NCBI GenBank assembly: GCA_019421015.1
Contig: JAHZGC010000022.1
Location: forward strand, 4,501 to 68,500
Reading direction: 5' to 3'
DNA: 64,000 bases
From: Coriobacteriaceae bacterium
GTDB lineage: Bacteria > Actinomycetota > Coriobacteriia > Coriobacteriales > UMGS124
Notes under the pieces: generated by a model
The model's input: only the letters and a program-made list of their open reading frames with translations
The model's database searches: none
What the model was told of the DNA's origin: nothing
Shown: positions 43,617-50,944 of the stretch, piece after piece
How the letters are laid out: each line of letters begins with the position of its first letter
Numbering within the stretch: position 1 is the stretch's first letter
Made by a program: the position numbers and the translations under genes

Positions 43617-44246
43617 TTAGACCCCTCTCCTCGTGTGCAACCCGATGAACTCCCGTAGGTGCCCCTCGATGCTTTTTGACGCCTCGTCCCACGGCGCGTC
43701 TGCCATGAGCAGCAAAAAGGCGCTCCCGTAGAACTCTGCAGCGGCAACGCCAGGGTCGCATTCGCCAAACACACCGGCCTCCACTAGCCGACTAAAGACG
43801 GCCTCCTCTATGGCCAGGGGGCGCTCGATAAAGATCTCCCTAAAGAGCTCGCCGCACCGCTCGTCTTCGTAGCGGTTGGCCTCAAGCATGTGCCGCAGAC
43901 AGACAATTCGCTCGTCGGCAAAGAGCGGCCTGAAGCTGTCCAGCACAACAGGAGCCAACAGCGCGACGTCTAGAGTCCCGTAGGCTTCGGAGGAATCGGC
44001 AGGGTCGGCCATGGCGCCGGTCTCCCTGAGAACCTTGGTCAGATGCCGGAGTTCCCCTTCCACCACGGACTCGAACAGATCGCGCTTGCCTTTGAAGTGG
44101 TTGTAGATGGAGGCGTCTTTGATGCCCGCCGCCTCGGCGATGTCCTTGGTCGTGGTGGCCGCATAGCCCTTCGTCGCAAAGAGGCGCATCGCCTCCCACT
44201 CGATGCGCTCCTTCGCGTTGCCGGGTGTTCCTTTTGGTCGTGCCAT
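43617..44246 (-). CDS. TetR-family repressor
   Basis: A 209-residue regulator: the N-terminal helix-turn-helix runs EAMRLFATKGYAATTTKDIA and EAAGIKDASIYNHFKGKRDL, followed by a ligand domain with no recognisable effector signature. It is the first gene of a TetR-flavodoxin operon. A perfect 34-bp palindrome directly upstream overlaps its ribosome site (AGGAGG), so autorepression is likely. Confidence 0.9.
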   Translation of the reverse strand: MARPKGTPGNAKERIEWEAMRLFATKGYAATTTKDIAEAAGIKDASIYNHFKGKRDLFESVVEGELRHLTKVLRETGAMADPADSSEAYGTLDVALLAPVVLDSFRPLFADERIVCLRHMLEANRYEDERCGELFREIFIERPLAIEEAVFSRLVEAGVFGECDPGVAAAEFYGSAFLLLMADAPWDEASKSIEGHLREFIGLHTRRGV

Positions 44247-44251
44247 AGGTC

Positions 44252-44285
44252 CTCCTATAAACTAGTGATTGCTAGTTTATAGGAG
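44252..44285. promoter_or_regulatory. TetR operator, 14-bp perfect arms
   Basis: CTCCTATAAACTAG, 6-base spacer TGATTG, CTAGTTTATAGGAG. It ends 6 bases from the TetR start codon and contains its ribosome site. No promoter -10/-35 pair can be separated from it. Confidence 0.85.
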
Positions 44286-44351
44286 CCTGATGATTCCTTC
44301 AAGCGAAAACCGTGGTCTTGTGTCGCAAAAGGAGAGGTTGCACCACAAGAC

Positions 44352-45272
44352 CTACAGCGACAGAATCCTCCCCATCTGCGAGGTGTCGTATCCCCCGAGC
44401 CCCGCGAACTCATCACGTAGGATTCCCGACTCCAGGATTCCCATCATCTTCCTGACCGGCCTCGAATCGAGCGTCTCCTTCTTTATCACGAGGTCGTAGC
44501 GCTCTCTCTGGAGCGGGATAAAGTCGATGCCCTCCACCTGCCGCGCGATCTTCTCGCTACCCACGGCCACGTCGGCCCGCCCCCTCGCGACGGCGCTGGC
44601 AACGGCGATGTGCGAGCGCACTTCGTTGGCATAGCCGTTCACGAGAGCGGGGTCCTTGCCGAGCAGGCGCAGGTGCTCGTCGAGCAGCACCCGGGAGCCC
44701 GCCCCCTTCTCCCTGTTGACGAGAAGGACGTCGGGCCTTGCCACGTCCCCCCATCCCCCGATGCCCTTGGGATTGCCCTTGGCCACATAGAGCCCCTGGG
44801 TGCGGTAGGTCAGATGTATGATAACCGTGGCGATGCCGGGCAGCAGCCGCCTGACATAGGGGTCGTTGTACTCCCCCGTGTCGCCGTCCCACAGATGAGC
44901 AGAGGCGACTTGCACCTCATCCTTATAGAGCGCGGTGAGCGCATCGTAGCTTCCCACATATGAGCGGAGAGCGGTCACACCCGCCTGGGAGAGATAGTTC
45001 GAAAGGACGTCCAAGATAACGTCCTGGCCGCAAATGATGAAATCACGCTGTCGAGGCTGGGCTGAGAAGACCTTCTCCTCCTGTGCCGAGGTCGTCTTTG
45101 AACGAGCGCTGCGAACATACTCGGTCACATCGGCACTGGTAAAGCGGATCTTGCGACCGATGCGGTAAGAGCCTATCTTGCCGGACTTCGCCATCTCGTA
45201 GACCGCGTTCTTACCGATGCCGAGCATCTCCGACACTTCCTGCGACGTCAGGGCGTCGTCGTTCAAGGCCAT
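44352..45272 (-). CDS. Regulator with MerR-type HTH and molybdate-binding-like (PBP-like) domain
   Basis: A 306-residue regulator. The N-terminal 55 residues are an excisionase/MerR-like helix-turn-helix (TSQEVSEMLGIGKNAVYEMA, GSYRIGRKIRFTSADVTEYV). The rest (from about 75) is a periplasmic-binding-protein-like sensor, with SHAVAS-type repeats: SYVGSYDALTALYKDEVQVA, VARPDVLLVNREKGAGSRVL and GRADVAVGSEKIAR. This PF12727-like fold binds molybdate, tungstate or similar oxyanions in relatives, which is inference here. Divergent from the AbrB-family transporter; GAGGAG precedes the ATG. Confidence 0.8.
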   Translation of the reverse strand: MALNDDALTSQEVSEMLGIGKNAVYEMAKSGKIGSYRIGRKIRFTSADVTEYVRSARSKTTSAQEEKVFSAQPRQRDFIICGQDVILDVLSNYLSQAGVTALRSYVGSYDALTALYKDEVQVASAHLWDGDTGEYNDPYVRRLLPGIATVIIHLTYRTQGLYVAKGNPKGIGGWGDVARPDVLLVNREKGAGSRVLLDEHLRLLGKDPALVNGYANEVRSHIAVASAVARGRADVAVGSEKIARQVEGIDFIPLQRERYDLVIKKETLDSRPVRKMMGILESGILRDEFAGLGGYDTSQMGRILSL

Positions 45273-45330
45273 CTGAACTCCTCGCTACACAAAGTGACGA
45301 ATAGAGATGAATCGGGACGAACCAGGATGG

Positions 45331-45342
45331 AATACCGGTATT
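45331..45342. promoter_or_regulatory. Palindrome in the intergenic region between the regulator and transporter
   Basis: AATACCGGTATT, 12 bases, perfectly symmetrical, located about midway in the 151-base gap between divergent genes. A likely operator for the 44352 regulator. Confidence 0.5.
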
Positions 45343-45423
45343 GCATCATTCTGCTTCATGGTAGCACGCAATTCTTCTTAGACTTGTAAAACGATAAACA
45401 GTTTGGGAGAAGGGCTGCGGGAT

Positions 45424-46500
45424 ATGGATACGCGCCTTGTGGGGCAGATGCTTTTAACGCTCGCCGTGGGCATTCCCTGCGGTCTCTTGGCTAAAAGACT
45501 GAAAGTCCCCGCCGGGTTCATGATCGGTGCCTTTGCAGGCGTCTCGGCGCTGTCGGTAATCACGGGGGCGGCGTGGCTCCCAGCCGAAACGCGCACCCTC
45601 GTGCAGATGGTCGCGGGAGCATTCGTAGGATGCTCCCTTGAGCGCTCCGACATCGCGCGGATGCGCACCTTTGTGAAGCCGCTGCTCTTGATGCTCGGGT
45701 CGTTCCTTATGCTCAACGTGGCGCTCGGGCTCATCATCTGGGCTATCTCGCCCCTCAGCCTCGTGACCGCCCTTATGTGCGCAGTACCCGGAGGTATCAA
45801 CGACACGCCGATCGTGGCGGCCGCCATGGGCGCAAACGCACCGGACGTGACCATCATGCAGCTGATCCGGCAGGTGCTCGGCATCGGCGTGTTTCCTATC
45901 ATGATTGCCGCCTACGACCGGATACAGGAGCGGTCGGGGCATCCCGACCCGGGAAACCGCACTACGGCCGGCGATGCAAAACGAGTTACATCGAAGCAGC
46001 GGTCCAAGGCATCGTGCGTGGCCGCCTTAGCCGTCGCGGTGGGGGCCGGCCTGCTCGGACACGCATCCGGGATTCCAGGTCTCACGTTCACGGCGTCCAT
46101 CGTCGCCGTATCCGTGCTCAAGCTCGTCTTTGACTTTGCTTATATCCCCAAGCCTGTGAAAAAAGGCTGTCAGCTTCTGGCAGGATGCTATCTAGGCACG
46201 CTCCTCACAGCCCAAGGACTTGCCGGACTTCCCTTGCTCATTGTGCCGGCGGTCGTGCTGGCGGCAGGCTATACCATCAACTGCTTTGCAACCGGGTGGC
46301 TCGAAAGTAAGCTCTTTGGTTACGGGCGCAAGGAAGGAATGCTCATGGCGTCCCCCGCCGGGGCGTCTGACATGGCGCTCATCATCGAGGACCTGGACGT
46401 CAAGAACACCGACGTGGTCATCATGCAGGTAATTCGGGCCGCTGTGGTAATGGCAGCATTCCCCCAGATCGTCAATGCGATCTGCTGCGTCAATATATGA
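45424..46500 (+). CDS. AbrB-family membrane transporter (PF05145-like)
   Basis: A 358-residue polytopic membrane protein with two repeated halves (PAGFMIGAFAGVSALSVITG and CQLLAGCYLGTLLTAQGLAG; AVPGGINDTPIVAAAMGAN and ASPAGASDMALIIEDLDVKN), the signature of the AbrB/ammonia-monooxygenase-like transporters. Substrate unproven; small organic acids have been suggested for relatives. The ATG at 45424 has GAGAAGGG upstream. The upstream regulator resembles molybdate sensors, so an oxyanion link is possible. Confidence 0.82.
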   Translation: MDTRLVGQMLLTLAVGIPCGLLAKRLKVPAGFMIGAFAGVSALSVITGAAWLPAETRTLVQMVAGAFVGCSLERSDIARMRTFVKPLLLMLGSFLMLNVALGLIIWAISPLSLVTALMCAVPGGINDTPIVAAAMGANAPDVTIMQLIRQVLGIGVFPIMIAAYDRIQERSGHPDPGNRTTAGDAKRVTSKQRSKASCVAALAVAVGAGLLGHASGIPGLTFTASIVAVSVLKLVFDFAYIPKPVKKGCQLLAGCYLGTLLTAQGLAGLPLLIVPAVVLAAGYTINCFATGWLESKLFGYGRKEGMLMASPAGASDMALIIEDLDVKNTDVVIMQVIRAAVVMAAFPQIVNAICCVNI

Positions 46501-46510
46501 GCGAAGAAGC

Positions 46511-46705
46511 CCGCTCTTCGGATACACGGACGAGGGGCTTGTCTCGTCCGACATCGCCCGCACGGAGTTCTATTCAATATTCGACGCCACCCAGACAAAG
46601 GTTTCTCCCCTGCCTAGCAGGCAGACCCTCGTGGAGGTCGCGGCCTGGTTCGACAACGAGACCTCGTACGTCTCGCACTTCACCAGGCTGGCTCGGCGGC
46701 TTTAA
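46511..46705 (+). pseudogene. Remnant of glyceraldehyde-3-phosphate dehydrogenase (C-terminus)
   Basis: The frame has PLFGYTDEGLVSSDIARTEF, then YSIFDATQTK and VEVAAWFDNETSYVSHFTRL, which are the last 64 residues of GAPDH (VSSD, SIFDA, WYDNE..SYV). The N-terminal catalytic Cys region is absent and no start codon leads into it. It begins about 10 bases after the transporter stop. A decayed leftover or the scar of a recombination event. Confidence 0.75.
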
Positions 46706-46718
46706 GAAGAATCTGTCC

Positions 46719-46757
46719 GGGGGTGCCGCAGCCTCTAACGGTAGCCGCGACACCCCC
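46719..46757. terminator. Hairpin between the GAPDH remnant and the ArsR gene
   Basis: GGGGGTG / CACCCCC with an inner CGC/GCG pair and a 25-base loop. It could terminate the leftward ars-type operon at its end or be the original terminator of the GAPDH gene. No T run. Confidence 0.5.
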
Positions 46758-46791
46758 GCGATCAAGACAAGCCGCGCTCAACCCGCGCACC

Positions 46792-47061
46792 CTATCCCAG
46801 CTCTCCCAGTACCGCGGCAAGCGACTCGATAACGTCGTGATTCAAAGAGTAGTGCATCCAGCGTCCCTCTTTCCTCGCCGTGACCAGCCCGCAGTCCCTG
46901 AGCAGCTTCATGTGGTGCGAAAGCGTAGGCTGCGCCATGTCGAAGTCCTCGAGGAGGCGGCAAGCGCATATCTCACCTTTGTCGGCGATAAGCCTTGCGA
47001 TGCGCAGGCGGTTCTCGTCACCGAGGGCCTTGAACGCCCGTGCCGCGTCTTCGAACTCCAT
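46792..47061 (-). CDS. arsR: ArsR-family metal-sensing repressor
   Basis: An 89-residue winged-helix repressor with TLSHHMKLLRDCGLVT as recognition helix and a Cys pair in EICACRLLEDF (Cys32 and Cys34), which matches the arsenite/antimonite-type site near the alpha-3 helix. Unusually, it is the last gene of the operon. I prefer the ATG at 47061, with GGAAGG 7 bases upstream, over the ATG at 47076. Confidence 0.85.
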   Translation of the reverse strand: MEFEDAARAFKALGDENRLRIARLIADKGEICACRLLEDFDMAQPTLSHHMKLLRDCGLVTARKEGRWMHYSLNHDVIESLAAVLGELG

Positions 47062-47086
47062 CGTGGTCCCTTCCATCCCGCGCGGG

Positions 47087-47464
47087 TTAGAAAAGACCCG
47101 CTATCTCTTCGGCCGTGAGAACCTTACCCTGCGACACGGCCTTCCCGTTCACGAGCAGAGCCGGTGTCGTCATGATACCCGCCTCGGCGATTGCCGCAGG
47201 GTCGGTAACGTATTGTACGCTCACCGCCTTGCTCGCCGTGCCAGCCGCCGCGAGCGCATGCTCGTGCAGCTGATGGCAACGCTTGCAGCCCGGACCAAGG
47301 ACGGTAAGCATAATCGCATCCACTCCGGGCGCATCGCAGACACCTCCGCAATCGCACGCCACAGCAGCGTCCTCGCTCTCAGGCACTTCCACTATCTCCA
47401 TATCGCAGCAGCAGCCAGTCTTCTCCTTGCCTTCCTTGCTGAACATCTTTGCGAACAGTCCCAT
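47087..47464 (-). CDS. Thioredoxin-like redox protein with Cys-rich N-terminus
   Basis: A 125-residue protein whose second half is a small thioredoxin-like fold of the TM0996/MTH895 type with CKRC (Cys60, Cys63) and TPALLVNG. The first half holds six more cysteines (18, 19, 20, 37, 39, 43), a possible metal or metalloid site. Relatives are often found beside PF03773 permeases. GAAAGGA precedes the ATG. It probably hands on or reduces a thiol-reactive metal(loid) such as arsenic. Confidence 0.82.
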   Translation of the reverse strand: MGLFAKMFSKEGKEKTGCCCDMEIVEVPESEDAAVACDCGGVCDAPGVDAIMLTVLGPGCKRCHQLHEHALAAAGTASKAVSVQYVTDPAAIAEAGIMTTPALLVNGKAVSQGKVLTAEEIAGLF

Positions 47465-47516
47465 CTCTGCATCCTTTCTCTAATGGGTCTTCCATTGCTA
47501 TCGAGGTTTCATGCCA

Positions 47517-48461
47517 CTAGGGCATGACGATCGCGAACGCGAAACCTGTGCCTATGGACACCAGTAGAATGCACAAAACGAACGTCACCACCATCGGCTT
47601 CTTGAATATACTGTTCAGAAGTGAAACCTCGGGGATGGAGCACCCCGCCCCGCCTAGGATGAGCGCGATGACGATACCCGATGACACGCCCTTCTCCATG
47701 AGGATTCCCGCGATTGGGATCATTGTCTCCACGCGAATGTACATAGGTATGCCAATCACGGCGGCAAGCGGAATAGCCCAGAGGTTGTCTGCGCCGGCAA
47801 AGTTCTCGAGGAGCTCGGTAGGCACGAACCCGTAGATGAAGGCACCGATGCCTGCGCCGAGAAGCAGCCAGCCAACAACTCCTTTGAACAGCCCGACGGC
47901 GTCCTTGAGGGCAAATTTGCAGGCCTGAGCCTGCTTCTGCCAAAATGTACCTTTCAGGTTCTCCCATGTTGCTTCATCACCCCCGCAGCATCCACCCTTG
48001 ATTGCAACGTTCTTGATGTACCGCGAGAAACCCAGCACATCGAGCACAAGTCCTGCGCATACCGCGAACGCAAAGGTGATGACGGCGTAGACGACCGTGG
48101 GCACGGGACCGAAGAACACGAGCAGCAGCGCGATTATCGCAGGGTTGAGAATCGGCGAGGTCATCAGAAAAGAAATGGCCCCCGAGAATGGCGCACCGCT
48201 CTTGAAGAGACCCACCAGAACGGGAATCGTGGAGCACGAGCAGAACGGAGTAACTGCACCGAGCGCAGCGCCCAGAATCGCGTTGGTCACCTTGTGCGGG
48301 CGCGACAAGATGCGCTTGATACGATCCTTCGACACCCACACCTGGAGCAGGGCCACGAAGAAGCTTATAGCAATGAAGAGCAGGAACAGCTCTCCGAACA
48401 GGTAGACGAATGTGCCCAGAACGTTGAGCAGGTTCTCTACAGTGAATAAACTATCGAGCAT
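47517..48461 (-). CDS. PF03773-type (ArsP-like) permease, copy 2
   Basis: A 314-residue permease with about eight helices and the Cys motif TPFCSCSTIPVL (Cys74, Cys76) near helix 2. A cytoplasmic loop adds CCGGDEA. PF03773 members include trivalent organoarsenical exporters (ArsP), and the ArsR neighbour supports metalloid export. It is 52 bases upstream of the thioredoxin-like gene. Confidence 0.82.
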   Translation of the reverse strand: MLDSLFTVENLLNVLGTFVYLFGELFLLFIAISFFVALLQVWVSKDRIKRILSRPHKVTNAILGAALGAVTPFCSCSTIPVLVGLFKSGAPFSGAISFLMTSPILNPAIIALLLVFFGPVPTVVYAVITFAFAVCAGLVLDVLGFSRYIKNVAIKGGCCGGDEATWENLKGTFWQKQAQACKFALKDAVGLFKGVVGWLLLGAGIGAFIYGFVPTELLENFAGADNLWAIPLAAVIGIPMYIRVETMIPIAGILMEKGVSSGIVIALILGGAGCSIPEVSLLNSIFKKPMVVTFVLCILLVSIGTGFAFAIVMP

Positions 48462-48493
48462 AGTATCTCCTTGGAAGCCACATAGTGGTCTCG

Positions 48494-49498
48494 CTATACA
48501 AACAACGGCTGCAGCCAGTTGAACACGTAGCCACTCACGATCATGCCGACTAGGCAGATCCCAACGAACGTGGCAAGTAGCTTTGGCTTCACCACGCGCG
48601 AGAGCATGGTGAGCGACGGGATGGAGAGCACCGTGACGCTCATCATGAAGGCGAGGATGGTGCCGAGGCCCACGCCCTTTTGGAACAGCGCCTCGGCGAT
48701 AGGGATGGTCCCGAAGATGTCCGCATAGATGGGCGCCCCAATGAGCGTGGCGAGCACGACCGCAAAGGGGTTGCCGTCGCCGAGCACGGCCTCGATGACG
48801 TCCTGGGGAATCCAGTTATGGATGAGCGCGCCCACCGCCACGCCGATGAGGATGAACGGGAAGACTTTGCGGAAGGTCTCACCCGTCTGGCCGAGCGCAT
48901 AGGATACACGCTCCCTCCTCGTCATGGTCTGCACCTGCGCCGCATCGACCGCCTCACCGCGCACGAAATCGGCAACTTGGTCGGCCATGTTCAGGCGCTG
49001 GATGATGGAACCACCTGCGACCGCGATCACAAGCCCGACGACTGTGTAGATCAGGGCGACGTGGGGACCAAAGATGCTCATGATGAGGATGATGGAGGCA
49101 ATGTCCACCATGGGCGACGATATGAGGAACGAGAAGGTCACGCCGAGCGGCAGACCCGCCCGCATGAATGCGATGAACAGCGGGATGGAGGAGCATGCGC
49201 AAAACGGCGTCACTGTACCGAGGAGCGCCCCTGCGATGTTGCCGCCGATGCCTTTGAAGCGCCCGAGGATGCGCTTGCTGCGCTCGGGCGGAAAATAGCT
49301 CTGGATATAGCCGATGATGAAGATCATGACGCAGAGCAGGATGACAATCTTGATCGTGTCGTATATGAAGAAGTGCAGCGTGCCACCCCACCGGGAAGAG
49401 GCGTCCACCCCAAACGCACCAACAAGGGCCGCCACCAGGTCGGAGAGCCACTGCATCTTTAGAACCTGGTCCATGAGGAGGGATCCGAAGGCTTCCAT
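48494..49498 (-). CDS. PF03773-type (ArsP-like) permease, copy 1
   Basis: A 334-residue permease, paralogous to the next gene, with TPFCACSSIPLF in the corresponding position, a charged internal loop (VRGEAVDAAQVQTMTRRERV) and GAPIYADIFGTIPIAEAL. First gene of the ars-type operon. The ATG at 49498 has GGGAG 5 bases upstream and I prefer it to the ATG at 49510. Two different permeases in one operon suggest two substrates or a heteromer. Confidence 0.8.
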   Translation of the reverse strand: MEAFGSLLMDQVLKMQWLSDLVAALVGAFGVDASSRWGGTLHFFIYDTIKIVILLCVMIFIIGYIQSYFPPERSKRILGRFKGIGGNIAGALLGTVTPFCACSSIPLFIAFMRAGLPLGVTFSFLISSPMVDIASIILIMSIFGPHVALIYTVVGLVIAVAGGSIIQRLNMADQVADFVRGEAVDAAQVQTMTRRERVSYALGQTGETFRKVFPFILIGVAVGALIHNWIPQDVIEAVLGDGNPFAVVLATLIGAPIYADIFGTIPIAEALFQKGVGLGTILAFMMSVTVLSIPSLTMLSRVVKPKLLATFVGICLVGMIVSGYVFNWLQPLFV

Positions 49499-49508
49499 AT
49501 GCGCTCCC

Positions 49509-49532
49509 ATACATTCACGAATATCGATGTAT
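49509..49532. promoter_or_regulatory. Probable ArsR operator
   Basis: ATACAT-12-ATGTAT with an inner CGA..TCG pair (centre CGAATATCG). It lies just downstream of the -10 box, at the expected transcription start, where ArsR repressors usually bind. Confidence 0.6.
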
Positions 49533-49538
49533 TGGAAA

Positions 49539-49566
49539 AGTATATAGTCATATTTGGATGTGTCAA
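49539..49566 (-). promoter_or_regulatory. Sigma-70-type promoter of the ars-type operon
   Basis: On the minus strand: TTGACA (49561-49566), 16-base spacer, TATACT (49539-49544). The cleanest promoter in the window, in an AT-rich pocket. The start of transcription should fall in the ArsR operator. Confidence 0.75.
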
Positions 49567-49695
49567 TATTTATTTACACTCCTCCCGCACGACATTATTC
49601 TGGGGTCGATGTGCCGAGATAAGAGGGACGTCCAAGCGGTTGGCACTTCAGGGCGACAGAGGGTAGTATGGAGAACCACCCAAATAGGAGGACCT

Positions 49696-50049
49696 ATGAA
49701 CGAACAGCGCAAACGGGAACTGAAGGAAGAGTACCGCGCCAGCCGCCCACCCATGGGCGTGCTGTCGTTTTGCTGCGTACCCACGGGAGAGAGCTTTCTT
49801 CTGGCGTCGCGCAACATTGCCGCCGACACCAACAGTGTGACCTTCAAGCTCAACTCGGGCTACCACCCCAACCGGCATCTGCTCGAGCTGTGGCAGCGTT
49901 ACGGCGAGGAGAACTTCAAAGTCGAGGTGGTAGAGACCCTCGACTACCGCGACGCGTCGAACGACCCCACCGACTACAAGGACGAGCTGGACCAGCTGCG
50001 CGACCTGTGTCTTGAGCGGGACAAGAATAGCTCACTTTTGTGGAGGTAA
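49696..50049 (+). CDS. GIY-YIG-like small protein
   Basis: A 117-residue protein. MGVLSFCCVPTGESFLLAS then HPNRHLLELWQRYGEENFKV follows the layout of GIY-YIG proteins, but GIY and YIG are replaced by GVL and FLLA, so catalysis is doubtful. AGGAGG lies 4 bases before the ATG at 49696. Function unknown. Confidence 0.6.
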   Translation: MNEQRKRELKEEYRASRPPMGVLSFCCVPTGESFLLASRNIAADTNSVTFKLNSGYHPNRHLLELWQRYGEENFKVEVVETLDYRDASNDPTDYKDELDQLRDLCLERDKNSSLLWR

Positions 50050-50461
50050 CCACGGCACCTATGGCTTGAGGCTGCTTGCCTTGCAATGCTTGCTTAGCGT
50101 AGGCCGGGATTTGGCTTGGGACCGGGGTTGAGCTCGGCTATGTATGTATAGCACGCCTGGAAGGCGATTTGCAGTGTTGGGGCTTCTACGTGGCAAAAAA
50201 CGACGGATATGAACGACTTACTGTTTTGATATATTGAGGGATGACCGGCCTTTCCTGGGGTTTTCTGTTTCGCACCGAGAAAACGGTCGAGTGAAACCCC
50301 GTAGGAACCCCTATGAGCAGCAAAACGGTCGTTCACACCCGTCGATTTTTGCCAGCCAAACGCCCCCAACGCTGAAAACAGGTTGTTCCAACGACACCTA
50401 AATGCTAACTTTGATATAAATGCCTCCATCGACCGGCCCAAGTCCCGCAGAAAGGAACGCC
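50050..50461. other. Non-coding 412-base region with short direct repeats
   Basis: AAAACGGTCG occurs twice (50280 and 50324 approximately), each followed by a purine/pyrimidine-rich AGTGAAACC or TTCACACCC stretch, and GACGG near 50209. A leftward frame of 115 codons crosses it but lacks a ribosome site. I see no clear gene. A structured RNA or an insertion remnant is possible. Confidence 0.25.
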
Positions 50462-50932
50462 ATGGCTGCAGAAGTACTCGGACGCCTCATGGCCCGCGAC
50501 GGCTCGGGGCTGTGGGAGGTAACGCACGCCGGCATCCACGTGAACGGAAAGCTGTGGCGCTTTACCGAACGCTCCTCTGTGGTGTGCGCCATCACGCCGG
50601 GCCGCACCGAGACGCACGCTGAGCTGGTGGAGGACCCCGATGATGGCTTCGGCGCCTTGGCAGCCCTGGCGGTGTACCAGGAGACGGGCAGCCTGAGCGA
50701 CGCCGGCCTGGCGGCATGGGCGCTCGGGGGCCCCACGGTGCGTACGCAAACGCGCACCCAGGAGTTCGTCGGCAGCATTCGGCTGTCCATCAACGGGCTC
50801 AGCCGTCCCCGCGACCGCAACTGCTCGCTGTGCTATCGGGAGGACGGCCTCCAGGTGCAGGCCGACGCGGTACAGGCGTTCGCCGACGCGGTGCTCGCTG
50901 CCATCAACGATTTCCGCTCCCGGTGGGGGTAG
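50462..50932 (+). CDS. Conserved-looking protein of unknown function
   Basis: A 156-residue soluble protein with VTHAGIHVNGKLWRFTERSS and an LSDAGLAAWALGG segment, and a C-terminal helix ending FRSRWG. AAAGGA 5 bases before the ATG at 50462. No family recognised. It converges with the MATE gene. Confidence 0.6.
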   Translation: MAAEVLGRLMARDGSGLWEVTHAGIHVNGKLWRFTERSSVVCAITPGRTETHAELVEDPDDGFGALAALAVYQETGSLSDAGLAAWALGGPTVRTQTRTQEFVGSIRLSINGLSRPRDRNCSLCYREDGLQVQADAVQAFADAVLAAINDFRSRWG

Positions 50933-50944
50933 GACGAAACGCGA

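Noticed and set aside
50094..50441. Leftward 115-codon protein
   Set aside because: No ribosome site, low-complexity start and no recognisable motif; kept only as part of the non-coding region.
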